From: JAAYTL01 sp031460505
GTDB lineage: Bacteria > Bacillota > Clostridia > Tissierellales > Tissierellaceae
DNA length: 64,000 bases
Direction: 5' to 3'
Assembly (NCBI GenBank): GCA_031460505.1
Contig: JAVKTT010000001.1
Location: 62,001 to 126,000 of the forward strand
The notes below the pieces were generated by a model. That model did no database searches. It was not told the DNA's origin and was given only the letters and a program-made list of their open reading frames with translations. Positions within the stretch are counted from its first letter, which is position 1. Every line of letters begins with the position of its first letter. This document shows, in pieces, positions 33,278-41,916 of this stretch. The position numbers and the translations under genes are program-made.

Positions 33278-33627
33278 AATATCACCTTCCACTCTTCTTC
33301 CTTAAACCCAACTAATACTTTATCGTCTCCTACAAGAATAGGTCTCTTTACCAGCATACCATCAGTACTTAATAGCTGAATTTTTTCTTCATCTGTCATA
33401 TCATTTAATTTATCTTTAAGACCTAGTTCTCTATATAATATTCCACTGGTGTTAAAAAATCTTTTTATAGGATAGTTTCCTATATCAATCCATTGTGTTA
33501 ACTCATTTTCAGTAGGATTATCTTCTTTAATATTTCTTTCTTCATAATCAATATTGTTTTCATCAAGCCACTTTCTAGCCTTACTACAAGTGCTACATTT
33601 TGGATAACAAATAAATAAGTATTTCAT
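33274..33627 (-). CDS. ArsC/Spx-family thioredoxin-fold protein
   Basis: A 117-aa ArsC-family protein. The CPxC-like motif is CYPKCSTCSKARKWLDEN at residues 7-24, with cysteines in a C-S-T-C arrangement. It is followed by IDYEERNIKEDNP and, near the end, RPILVGDDKVLVGFKEEEW, all typical of the YffB/Spx group. Members act as reductases or as RNA polymerase regulators; the short chain and lone context do not decide between them. The gene lies 15 bp after the NERD gene and overlaps the small basic protein gene. Confidence 0.85.
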   Translation of the reverse strand: MKYLFICYPKCSTCSKARKWLDENNIDYEERNIKEDNPTENELTQWIDIGNYPIKRFFNTSGILYRELGLKDKLNDMTDEEKIQLLSTDGMLVKRPILVGDDKVLVGFKEEEWKVIL

Positions 33628-33642
33628 ACGTGCCTCCTTTAT

Positions 33643-34332
33643 TTAAGTAATACTTTCAATATGCTTTATCTTTGTCTCAGCATCAACATTAGAATATTGC
33701 TTCAACTTTATATAAATATCAAGTATTTCATCTACCTTGAACACATTATCTGAATTAGCTATATCTTCTTTTAAAGTTGATATCAGATGATTTCTTTTTA
33801 TTACTTTTACTTTAGTGGAGTCTCGCTCTACCTTTTTCAGTTCACATCTTTCACTAAAAATAATATATGATTTAAATAAGCTGTCTTCAACTAATTCTAG
33901 ATTGTTCTTAAGAGCAGTTATATGACCTTTGTTTTGCCAAATGGGATTGAAAAACTTATTCTTTTGCTTATTTTGTAAAGTTTGAGTCCAATACTTTGAT
34001 TTTTCATTTCCAAAGATCCATCCGCTATAGTTCTTAGACTCAAATACATATATTCCGGTTGGAGATAACATAACTAAATCTATTTCAGTAGTAGAACCAT
34101 CATCTTTAGGTACATATATATTTACCAATAATTTCTTAAAGAAATCTAATTCTTCTAAATAAGTAAATGTTAAAAACTCACCATACTTTCCTTTATCAAA
34201 CACTGTCTTAATAAAGCTATTTCCACTCTCTAACATATACTCTGAGTTCCTAAATTTTAGATATTTTGGCATCAACATTATTGCAGACATAATAAATAAT
34301 AAAATTAACGACATTAAATATAAAAAATACAT
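33643..34332 (-). CDS. NERD-domain (nuclease-related) membrane protein
   Basis: A 229-aa protein with one N-terminal membrane segment (residues 1-23) and a NERD domain from about 45 to 170. The nuclease-like motif is present: GEFLTFTYLEEL, VPKDDGSTTEIDLVMLSPTGIYVFESKNYSGWIFG, with Glu-Asp and Glu-x-Lys positions of the restriction-endonuclease fold. The family is linked to DNA processing but its activity is not established. A GGGGGG ribosome site precedes the ATG. It appears to head a three-gene unit with the ArsC-like and small basic protein genes. Confidence 0.82.
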   Translation of the reverse strand: MYFLYLMSLILLFIMSAIMLMPKYLKFRNSEYMLESGNSFIKTVFDKGKYGEFLTFTYLEELDFFKKLLVNIYVPKDDGSTTEIDLVMLSPTGIYVFESKNYSGWIFGNEKSKYWTQTLQNKQKNKFFNPIWQNKGHITALKNNLELVEDSLFKSYIIFSERCELKKVERDSTKVKVIKRNHLISTLKEDIANSDNVFKVDEILDIYIKLKQYSNVDAETKIKHIESIT

Positions 34333-34433
34333 TAATATCCCCCCGTTACAAATAGTTAGTCCAGAAATTAATACTTTCTATCTATATCAATTACTCTTAA
34401 ATTTTTATGACCAAAAAATATCTGTCTACTCAA

Positions 34434-34462
34434 ATAGTATCATGTAAAATTTTGAATGTCAT
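34434..34462 (-). promoter_or_regulatory. Possible promoter of the NERD-ArsC unit
   Basis: ATGACA (34462-34457) and TACTAT (34439-34434) are spaced by 17 bp on the minus strand, about 100 bp upstream of the NERD start. In the rest of the gap at 34463-34617 I find no ORF, repeat or structure worth naming. Confidence 0.4.
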
Positions 34463-34617
34463 AAATATGTTAAAAATTATTAGATATTATTATTTAATCA
34501 AGCCTTTATTGAAACATCATTGACACAGAATAAGTCCTTAAAGTTAACTGGCTTAATTGGATGTATGATGTTCATGTTCCATCTTAGTATTTCGATACAT
34601 TCTTAAATTAAGAAAAA

Positions 34618-34638
34618 GTGATAGAATTATTCTATCAC
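34618..34638 (-). terminator. Terminator of the sugar operon
   Basis: A 9-bp perfect stem (GTGATAGAA / TTCTATCAC) with a 3-base loop is followed on the minus strand by TTTTTCTTAATTT. It ends the operon after the Gfo/Idh gene. Confidence 0.8.
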
Positions 34639-34649
34639 CATGTATATAT

Positions 34650-35792
34650 TTAATAGTATATTTTTATCCATTTCCCTAATTTCGCACTCTCATAAATGCT
34701 TTGATTCACTATCATTTGGTAGAGTCCGTCTTCAAAGTTAGCGAACTCTTTAGGTTTACTGCGATCACTAATATAGTTATAAATTTGTCTGAAATTTTGT
34801 TTAAAAGCATCTGGAAATCCTTCTGAATGCCCCCCTGGATATGAAATAATACCCCTTGTGGTATTACTAACGATAGAAGGGTCCTTTGTTAACACCTCGT
34901 TAGCCTTTTCCCTATTCCCTATGATCAAATTAGAGTGATCGTCTGCATCCCATTCCACTGATTTCTTAGAACCTGCGATAAATAAGTTCATTTTATTTTT
35001 CTTACCAGCAAATACTTGTGAGACAACTACCGAACCCACTGCTCCATTACTAAATCGTAATAAAATGGCTGCGAAATCTTCAGTATCAATATTAAAATCT
35101 TTATAGTCTTCTTCCCTAAACTTTGTTTTTGCAAAAGCTTCCACTGGCTTCATAGGCATCTTTCTAACAGGATGAACCGTTTTAAATTCGGCAAAAACTT
35201 CAATAATCTTTGTTCCGGTTACGAATTGTACTAAATCCATCCAATGAGAACCTATATCTGAAACAGCTCTCGTTTTACCTGACTCTTTTGATTGTAATCT
35301 CCAATTATAATCAGTATCATACAATAACCAATCTTGAATATACCCCCCATGTATAGTGAAGATATTTCCAATCGTACCGGTTTTAATCATCTCTTTAATT
35401 TCATATGTCATTGGATAAAATCTATTGTGAAAATTAACCGCATGTACTAAGTCATTTTTATTTGCTACCTCTAACATTTCTTTAGCTTCTTCTACTGTAC
35501 AAGAAAGTGGCTTTTCACATACCACATTTACTCCTTGCTGTAGTGCATATATTGCCATCTCATAATGTGTATTGTTAGGGGTACATATATGTACTACATC
35601 TAATGCCATCGTATCTATCATTTCTCTATAATCTGTAAAGTAGTGTGAAATGCCCATAGCTTCTGCCTTTTCTTTAGCACTATTAGGAGCTGCTATTGCA
35701 ACAACATCAACAAATCCTAACCTTCTGAGCGCCTCTACGTGAGCAACACCAATAAAACCTGTTCCTATAACACCAGTCCTAAAATTCTTCAT
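34650..35792 (-). CDS. Gfo/Idh/MocA family NAD(P)-dependent oxidoreductase
   Basis: A 380-aa dehydrogenase. The Rossmann nucleotide-binding loop is VIGTGFIGVAHVEALRRLG at residues 8-26. The catalytic-lysine motif EKPLSCTVEEAKEML lies near 93, and the following NFHNRFYP and SDIGSHWMDLVQF (near 190) belong to the C-terminal substrate domain. Members oxidise sugars, sugar acids or inositols. It is the last gene of the xylA/xylB/importer run, which suggests that the operon's sugar is oxidised or isomerised beyond xylose itself. A 246-bp gap with a possible RNA structure separates it from the upstream genes, so it may also have its own regulation. Confidence 0.88.
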   Translation of the reverse strand: MKNFRTGVIGTGFIGVAHVEALRRLGFVDVVAIAAPNSAKEKAEAMGISHYFTDYREMIDTMALDVVHICTPNNTHYEMAIYALQQGVNVVCEKPLSCTVEEAKEMLEVANKNDLVHAVNFHNRFYPMTYEIKEMIKTGTIGNIFTIHGGYIQDWLLYDTDYNWRLQSKESGKTRAVSDIGSHWMDLVQFVTGTKIIEVFAEFKTVHPVRKMPMKPVEAFAKTKFREEDYKDFNIDTEDFAAILLRFSNGAVGSVVVSQVFAGKKNKMNLFIAGSKKSVEWDADDHSNLIIGNREKANEVLTKDPSIVSNTTRGIISYPGGHSEGFPDAFKQNFRQIYNYISDRSKPKEFANFEDGLYQMIVNQSIYESAKLGKWIKIYY

Positions 35793-35888
35793 CTTATTCT
35801 CTCCCCTTTAAAGCAATAACCAACCTAAAATCCTAATTTTCATTATTATATATTAAACGATATAAATCAAAATCATAAAAAATATAGA

Positions 35889-36002
35889 CTCATTATCATT
35901 AAGAAAGGTATTCACATATTTTCCGAACTGTAAAGTCCTAGGGAATACTTTATAATCTGCGAGGGGGATCACAATCTTTTAATTGCACCATTTGATAATG
36001 AG
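35889..36002 (-). promoter_or_regulatory. Candidate structured RNA between the AllA-like and Gfo/Idh genes
   Basis: A perfect 10-bp inverted repeat (CTCATTATCA at 36002-35993 and TGATAATGAG at 35898-35889 on the minus strand) would close a domain of 94 bases. Inside are possible hairpins: GCAAT/ATTGT; TTGTGA/TCGCAG around a TCCCCC loop; and GTATTC/GAATAC enclosing TTCC/GGAA. The segment is more GC-rich than its flanks and carries no ORF. The multi-branched shape is riboswitch-like, but I do not recognise the class. Confidence 0.35.
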
Positions 36003-36038
36003 CCATAGTTATGATTGTCGTATTATTCTTCTATTATA

Positions 36039-36539
36039 TTAGTCAACAATTTTTATAAAATCCTCTTCCGACAAATCAGTTGCAAAAATATCATTTACAT
36101 AGAAACGCGGACGACTCATGATTAACACATTTGTGTGGGATAATTCATTGTGAGCAAATGGAGCGTGATGCCATACGCCTATACGAAGCTTGACTAATGT
36201 ATATTGAGGTACAAGGAAAGCTTCTAACTTATCAAGTGGAATAGGGTCTCCTTGAGCAATTCCATCCCCCACAAATATTACAATATCTCCATCCAATGGA
36301 AGCATTGTTTTTTCGAAAGTATCAGAATATTCTACCTCCTTAATAATCATAGGCATATTCTTAACACGACAAATTGCCCCAGAACTCACTGTTTCACCAA
36401 TATAGCTAGGCATTAAGTCACGATAATATTCATTTGGAGTGTTTCCTAATTTTGCTCTATCATTATCTATAAGGTTAATATAAGAGCCATATCGCTCAAA
36501 GCTTTCTTTCGTTAACTGCTTAATCTTTATTTCACGCAT
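36039..36539 (-). CDS. Ureidoglycolate lyase (AllA)-like cupin-fold protein, copy 2
   Basis: A 166-aa protein resembling the ureidoglycolate lyase family. FERYGSYINL near residue 17 matches the family start, and LEAFLVPQYTLVKLRIGVWHHAP near residue 112 matches the conserved GVWHH region of the cupin barrel. The ATG at 36539 has AAGGGG 8 bases upstream; a GTG three codons earlier is less likely. It follows its paralogue by 15 bp, and both begin MREIK-KQL. Nothing else in the operon is a ureide gene, so a role in sugar-acid or sugar-lactone chemistry is more likely than allantoin breakdown. This is inference. Confidence 0.65.
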   Translation of the reverse strand: MREIKIKQLTKESFERYGSYINLIDNDRAKLGNTPNEYYRDLMPSYIGETVSSGAICRVKNMPMIIKEVEYSDTFEKTMLPLDGDIVIFVGDGIAQGDPIPLDKLEAFLVPQYTLVKLRIGVWHHAPFAHNELSHTNVLIMSRPRFYVNDIFATDLSEEDFIKIVD

Positions 36540-36554
36540 ACTATACACCCCTTC

Positions 36555-37052
36555 TTATAATTTAATAGAGATATGGTCACTTTCTGGTAATTTTTTAACT
36601 ATACAATCATTCATATAAGTACGCTCTGGTAATTGAATAAGGATATGTCCTGTTTCAACATTGCATACATAAGGAGAAAAATGCCATACTCCTGCTTTTA
36701 ATACTATACAAGTATGTTTTGGAACAAAGAATGCCTCTATCTTGTCAGGCTCTGGTTCGCCATTATTTGCTGGAGCGCAGAAAATAACAATATCATCATC
36801 TAGCGGTACTATACCTTCCTCAGTACGATCATGATACTCCATTGTATCAACAACCATATTTCGCATACCAATCTTACAAATTGAATAGGACATGTTTTTT
36901 TCATCACCTAATTTAATGTGATACAAATCTCTATAAAACTGTGCTCTATCTCTTACTTTAATATGCGGTACACTTTCACAAGGCATAAGGGCAAATGTAC
37001 CATACTTATCAAAGTCTTTACAGTTAAGCTGCTTTACCTTTATTTCTCTCAT
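36555..37052 (-). CDS. Ureidoglycolate lyase (AllA)-like cupin-fold protein, copy 1
   Basis: A 165-aa paralogue of the following gene. Shared features are the MREIKVKQL start, FDKYGTFALM, the PLDDDIVIFCAPA strand and the KIEAFFVPKHTCIVLKAGVWHFSPY core, so one of the paired histidines of GVWHH is Phe here. The two copies have diverged widely, which argues for an old duplication with different roles, perhaps a heteromer. The ATG at 37052 is 10 bases after GGGAG. It lies 49 bp downstream of the last permease gene of the sugar importer. Confidence 0.62.
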   Translation of the reverse strand: MREIKVKQLNCKDFDKYGTFALMPCESVPHIKVRDRAQFYRDLYHIKLGDEKNMSYSICKIGMRNMVVDTMEYHDRTEEGIVPLDDDIVIFCAPANNGEPEPDKIEAFFVPKHTCIVLKAGVWHFSPYVCNVETGHILIQLPERTYMNDCIVKKLPESDHISIKL

Positions 37053-37101
37053 TCCATTCACTCTCCCTTTGATTTATATATTATTGTTTTTTACTAATTA
37101 C

Positions 37102-38163
37102 TTAATCATCTTGAGTCGCCATTATGGCCCTCTTTGCCTCCCTTTTCATCTGATATTTGTTAATGATATATTCAATAACTATGCTTACAATAAGTAATCC
37201 GCCATATGTTGATGCTCGTACAAAACTAGAAATACGAAGAAAGTTGAAACCTGAATCTAATAGTTGTAGGGATATTATTGAAAGAAAAACATTCAGAATA
37301 TTGCCCTTGCCTCCAAGAGGTGATATGCCACCTAAAACTGAAGCTAACAAAGCTTGTAACACCAAAGTTGAGCCATAGTCAGCTTTTGCGGATGCAGTAC
37401 GGGCAAGTATAAGAAAACCTGTTACAGATCCTAACAGTGCTGAAAAAAGATATGTTTTAAAAACTGTTTTAACATTATCAATTCCTGCATAAAAGCTTGC
37501 TTTTCTATTAGCGCCAAACCATTGCGTTTTCATTCCGTATGGTGTTCTGTGAATGAGGGTATACACTAATAACAATGCTACCAAAAATAATATTAAAGGT
37601 ACTGGTAATATACCAAGTATTCGACCCGAACCAATAAAGGTTAATGCAGCAGGAACAGTGCCAAATACACCAACACCACGCGTAAGAATCATACTTATTC
37701 CTGTAAATAAATTTTGAGTGCCAAGCGTAGCAAGTATTGGAAAAATGCTTAGCTTTCCTATCAAAAGTCCATTTAAACTTCCACATAAAATTCCAATAAT
37801 TACTGTTGCAAAAATACATAGAATCATATATACTACAACACTTGAACCCGAGGCATCCTCTGGCATAAGCTGTATCAATATAATACCATTTACTGTAGCG
37901 GTCAAATTCGCTATGCTGACTATTGATAAATCAGCACCTGCAGTAATCATAGTTATCGCTATTCCAATCGTAAGTAAACCCATTTCAGGAAATTGAAAGC
38001 ACATCGACATCAAATTATTCATAGTGGCATACTTGCCAGGATTAAGAACAGACATTAAAATAAAAATGACTGCTATTATCCCAATTAACTGGGTTGTTTT
38101 AGGATCAATTTTAGGTTTCATAAAGTTTTTTAATCTGTTTCCCAAAGGAATCATATCCATCAC
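37102..38163 (-). CDS. Sugar ABC transporter permease
   Basis: A 353-aa permease of the ribose/AI-2/rhamnose import family with about ten hydrophobic segments. The coupling motif GANRKASFYAGIDNVKTVFK lies near residue 233, and ASVLGGISPLGGKGN near residue 290 is a family signature. It is the second permease of the importer, 17 bp after its partner. The substrate is probably a monosaccharide linked to the xylA/xylB pair. Confidence 0.88.
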   Translation of the reverse strand: MMDMIPLGNRLKNFMKPKIDPKTTQLIGIIAVIFILMSVLNPGKYATMNNLMSMCFQFPEMGLLTIGIAITMITAGADLSIVSIANLTATVNGIILIQLMPEDASGSSVVVYMILCIFATVIIGILCGSLNGLLIGKLSIFPILATLGTQNLFTGISMILTRGVGVFGTVPAALTFIGSGRILGILPVPLILFLVALLLVYTLIHRTPYGMKTQWFGANRKASFYAGIDNVKTVFKTYLFSALLGSVTGFLILARTASAKADYGSTLVLQALLASVLGGISPLGGKGNILNVFLSIISLQLLDSGFNFLRISSFVRASTYGGLLIVSIVIEYIINKYQMKREAKRAIMATQDD

Positions 38164-38180
38164 TCCTTAATTTGAGGTTT

Positions 38181-39188
38181 TTAAGCCCTTACACCCTTTT
38201 TGTCTTTTAGCGCCTGAAATACAGTTGCAGCAATAATTAAAGAACCAAAGGTAAACTTTTGCCAAAAGGATGGTACACCGATTAGAACTAGGTTTGTATT
38301 AATAATTTGAGTTAGTAATACACCTAAAAAAACTCCGAATACAGTACCCTTTCCACCAGTTATTTTGGTGCCCCCGATCACAACTGCTGCAATTACTGTA
38401 AGTTCCTGTCCCTGCAGACTTACTGGATCTGCCATGCGATTATTGCTAACATATATAATACCTGCAATACCTGCTAAAACACCAGCATATCCATAAATAA
38501 ATCTGCGAACCTTTTTTAAATCATAGCCAATGCGGGCAGCAGATACCGTATCACCGCCTAAGGCATACACACCTCTCCCAATCACAGTATATCTCAAAAT
38601 TAGAAAAGTGAGAATCATAATACCAATGGCAATAAAAACTCCAAAGTGCAATCCAAAGGTTGATCCTGTTTCATCCACCATATTGAACCAATAGGTTTTT
38701 GAAAATTCTATTGTGGAAGTAGGCATATCAGTACTTGCTACATACTCATTACCAATAAACGCCAAAACCAATCCTCGAATCACACTCGCTACACTCAGAG
38801 TAACTATGAATATCGGAATGTCAAACTTGGATATTAAAAATGCATTACACAGACCAAGCATCATTCCTATCAGAGCAGCAACTAAGAAAATTAGATGAAT
38901 GCCTCCATTGTAATCTACTAAAATGCATCCTTGTATTGTTAAATAAGCAGATACAATTCCTATAGCCATAAAAGACATATCTATACCACCGTTTATAATC
39001 ACCAGCATGACACCACAGGCAAAAACACAGTTTACTATCATGCTCTTTAAAATATCGAAGATGTTTCTTGTGGAGATGAAGGTAGGATTTATAAATGCAA
39101 AAAGTACTGATATCAATATTATTACTACAAATATTACAAACTCATTACTTCTAGAAAATCTGACGAGATTTTTATGAATATTTCGCAC
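38181..39188 (-). CDS. Sugar ABC transporter permease
   Basis: The partner permease of the importer, about 335 aa with some ten segments. The coupling loop VYALGGDTVSAARIGYDLKKVRRF and AAVVIGGTKITGGKGTVFG near the end are family hallmarks. I chose the GTG at 39188, 9 bases after AAGGGGG; an ATG at 39197 abuts that site, and the frame is open to 39227. The chosen start overlaps the ATPase gene by 17 bp, giving translational coupling. Confidence 0.85.
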   Translation of the reverse strand: MRNIHKNLVRFSRSNEFVIFVVIILISVLFAFINPTFISTRNIFDILKSMIVNCVFACGVMLVIINGGIDMSFMAIGIVSAYLTIQGCILVDYNGGIHLIFLVAALIGMMLGLCNAFLISKFDIPIFIVTLSVASVIRGLVLAFIGNEYVASTDMPTSTIEFSKTYWFNMVDETGSTFGLHFGVFIAIGIMILTFLILRYTVIGRGVYALGGDTVSAARIGYDLKKVRRFIYGYAGVLAGIAGIIYVSNNRMADPVSLQGQELTVIAAVVIGGTKITGGKGTVFGVFLGVLLTQIINTNLVLIGVPSFWQKFTFGSLIIAATVFQALKDKKGVRA

Positions 39189-40716
39189 TTGTTTCATCCC
39201 CCTTTTCTGTTTCTCCTGCTTCATCAATAATATCAGTTATTTTCTCACTTAATAATTCTTTACTTGCAAGTTGAGTTTCTGTTTGATATGTCATTTTTCC
39301 GTTGTTCATAACCAATATTCTATTTGTACTAGATAAGAGCTCCCCGATATCATCAGATATCATTATTACTGCCAGTCCTGATGTTGCAAGTTCCTTAACA
39401 ATTCTATGTATTTCACTTTTCGATTTAACATCAACTCCAACAGTAGGGCAATTTAAAACTAGTATTTCTGGCTGCGATGCTAACCATTTTCCGAGTACCA
39501 GGCGTTGCTGATTCCCACCTGAAAATGTACTTGCTGCAATATCAACGCTAGGTGCATTAACCTTGAGTTCACTAATCCATTTTTTAGCCTCTTTGTTCAT
39601 TTTTGTTTTATCAATAAGACCAAATCTTCCTGTCATCTTATCTACTATCACTGCGTTAATGTTGTCAGATACAGATCTAGTCAAGAAAAGCCCTTCAGTT
39701 AATCTATCTTCAGGCAAATAGGCAATCTTATTTCCCAGTGCATCTCTTATGTTTTTTAATTCTATAGGCTTGTTTTTTATTTTGATTTCCCCACTATCTA
39801 TGGGTATGATTCCAAATAAAGCCTTAGCTAACTCAGTACGTCCCGATCCTAACTGACCTGTTATTCCTAATATTTCTCCAGGTTTTAGCTCAAATGAAAT
39901 GTTTTCAAAAGCACCTTTGGCAGTTATCTTAGAAACACTCAGAATACTGTCTTCACTGATTTCTCTATACTTAAAAGGCTCTTCTGCAATATCTTGACCT
40001 GTCATATAATATATAAGTTTATCTTTTCGAAAACTATCAACATGCTCATCTACTACTTTTACACCATTTCTAACAACTGTGATCCGCTGACACACTTGAA
40101 AAACCTCATCAAGTTTATGACTAACAAATATTACAGCAATACCTCTCTCCGATAGTCCATTAATGATATCGTACAATTTATGAATTTCTCTCTGTGTAAG
40201 AGCTGTTGTAGGTTCATCCATTATAATCAATTTTGCTTCTTGTAGAATAGCTCTTGATATTGCAACTATTTGTTTTTCAGCAACAGATAAGTTTCCAACA
40301 TCTTCATCAAGGTCAAGCTCAACTCCTATTTTTTTAAGTGCCTTCTCTGCTTCCATTCGCATCCTAGACCAACTAACGAACTTCTTTCCCTCTACAATTT
40401 GAGTACCTAATGAGATATTTTCTGCAACTGTGAGATTTGGAAACACTGAAAAATCTTGGTATATAACTTGTATTCCTTCTTTGATTGAATCAGTAGGAAT
40501 TAATCTTTTATATAAGTTACCATTTAATATAACTTTTCCTTCATCAGCTTCATAAACACCAGAAATAATTTTTATTATAGTAGATTTTCCACTTCCGTTC
40601 TCTCCAACCAAGCATAAAATCTCTCCACCGTATACCTTAAGATCAATATTATCTAATACTTTGTTTCCTGAAAAGGATTTATAAATATTTCTAAGCTCAA
40701 TTATTGGAGTTTTCAT
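39172..40716 (-). CDS. Sugar ABC transporter ATPase, tandem domains
   Basis: A 514-aa fused double ATPase of the RbsA/MglA type. Domain 1 has Walker A GENGSGKST near residue 38, a signature region with VAEKQIVAISRA and Walker B IIMDEPTTAL. Domain 2 has the usual weak Walker A (GQLGSGRTE) and the signature SGGNQQRLVLGKWLA near 420. Its Walker B region reads LVLNCPTVGVDVKSK, with Cys for the usual Glu after LN, a change in the non-canonical site. It lies 78 bp after the binding-protein gene beyond a stable hairpin. Confidence 0.9.
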   Translation of the reverse strand: MKTPIIELRNIYKSFSGNKVLDNIDLKVYGGEILCLVGENGSGKSTIIKIISGVYEADEGKVILNGNLYKRLIPTDSIKEGIQVIYQDFSVFPNLTVAENISLGTQIVEGKKFVSWSRMRMEAEKALKKIGVELDLDEDVGNLSVAEKQIVAISRAILQEAKLIIMDEPTTALTQREIHKLYDIINGLSERGIAVIFVSHKLDEVFQVCQRITVVRNGVKVVDEHVDSFRKDKLIYYMTGQDIAEEPFKYREISEDSILSVSKITAKGAFENISFELKPGEILGITGQLGSGRTELAKALFGIIPIDSGEIKIKNKPIELKNIRDALGNKIAYLPEDRLTEGLFLTRSVSDNINAVIVDKMTGRFGLIDKTKMNKEAKKWISELKVNAPSVDIAASTFSGGNQQRLVLGKWLASQPEILVLNCPTVGVDVKSKSEIHRIVKELATSGLAVIMISDDIGELLSSTNRILVMNNGKMTYQTETQLASKELLSEKITDIIDEAGETEKGDETSAKYS

Positions 40717-40750
40717 TGTACTTTCTTACCTTTCATTAAAGTTTTTTGTA

Positions 40751-40780
40751 ATTCTGGGCTCTACAAACAGAGCCCAGAAT
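40751..40780 (-). other. Stable intercistronic hairpin after the sugar-binding-protein gene
   Basis: A perfect 12-bp inverted repeat (ATTCTGGGCTCT / AGAGCCCAGAAT) with a 6-base loop and no U tract. It probably protects the 3' end of the binding-protein message and lowers expression of the ATPase and permeases, as is usual between these cistrons. Confidence 0.7.
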
Positions 40781-40794
40781 ACATGCTTTAAGAC

Positions 40795-41850
40795 TTAGAA
40801 ATCATAGTTATCAATAACATCTGCTGTCAAATTAATCCAAGCTTCGCCTATGATAACATTTTCTTTTACAGTTACTTTGTTATACCCAGGTATACCAAGA
40901 TCATCTCCTGTTTTAATAGTTCCACCATTCGCTAGAATCTCTGTAACAACTCCCATTGCATAACCTGCATCTGCTGGATCCCAACAACCTAAGAAAGCAA
41001 TCGCACCTGATTTAACATAGTCTTTGTTTGCATTAGGCATACCGTTTCCTACTAAGTGAACTCTACCTTGCGCATTAGCCTCTTCAACCGCAAGCCCCAT
41101 TCCTGTAATGTCGGTTGCAGAAGTACAGAATATTCCTTTGAGATTAGGATAGGTTTTCATAAATTCAGCAGCCTTTTCCTGTGAAGCTTTAGCATCATAA
41201 AGTGTCTCTATGAATTGGTCCTCGTTAATACAATTCATATTTGGATACTTTGCTTTCTGATGTGCTAGGAATCCATTAGCCCACTCCATATGTGAAGCAG
41301 CTGTAAGAGACCCAACAGTAATAATATAATCTCCCTCTTCTCCCATTGCTTTAGCCATTTGATCACATAGGTGAGCACCATAATCAGCACCAACAAACGC
41401 TTCTACATCAAAATGCACATTTTTAACTCCTGCAGCTTCATGGCTTACAACAATGATGCCCGCATCCATAGCTTGTTTAAGTACAGGTTCTAGTGTTTCA
41501 TACGATACAGGAACAACATTGATAGCATCTACTCCCTGAGCAATAAGGTTTTCAACCTCTTTCACTTGAAGAGCAGCATCACTTTTATCTGCTCCTGTTT
41601 GGAAAGCTTCATGTTTTGTGTCAGCTGCAAACATTTCAACCCCATCATTCATTCTGTTGAACCAAGCACCACCAACGTATTTAGGTAAATTTGCAATAAC
41701 CAATGGTTTTACTTCAGCTGCTGGTTCATCAGTTTTAGTTTCAGCTACTTTTCCTGGTTCTGAAACAGCTGGTTCTGCAGGCTTGCTACAACCCACAAAT
41801 AGCATTGACAACATTGTTACTACTAGAATAAAAATTACTAACTTTCTCAT
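40795..41850 (-). CDS. Sugar ABC transporter substrate-binding lipoprotein
   Basis: A 351-aa lipoprotein. The signal ends in the lipobox LFVGC near residue 20, followed by a Pro/Ala/Glu-rich linker to about 48. The mature domain is a type I periplasmic-binding fold: IANLPKYVGGAWFNRMNDG, VENLIAQGVDAINVVPVS, SHEAAGVKNVHFDVEAFVG and GYNKVTVKENVI. The ATG at 41850 is 9 bases after GAGGGGG; the longer frame to 41868 is less likely. The family binds ribose, rhamnose, AI-2 and related ligands. The neighbouring isomerase and kinase suggest a pentose or related sugar. Confidence 0.88.
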   Translation of the reverse strand: MRKLVIFILVVTMLSMLFVGCSKPAEPAVSEPGKVAETKTDEPAAEVKPLVIANLPKYVGGAWFNRMNDGVEMFAADTKHEAFQTGADKSDAALQVKEVENLIAQGVDAINVVPVSYETLEPVLKQAMDAGIIVVSHEAAGVKNVHFDVEAFVGADYGAHLCDQMAKAMGEEGDYIITVGSLTAASHMEWANGFLAHQKAKYPNMNCINEDQFIETLYDAKASQEKAAEFMKTYPNLKGIFCTSATDITGMGLAVEEANAQGRVHLVGNGMPNANKDYVKSGAIAFLGCWDPADAGYAMGVVTEILANGGTIKTGDDLGIPGYNKVTVKENVIIGEAWINLTADVIDNYDF

Positions 41851-41916
41851 CCAATATAACCCCCTCATTTATTTTATTAAAACAGGCAATCTGCCTGAAC
41901 AAAACAATATTTATGT

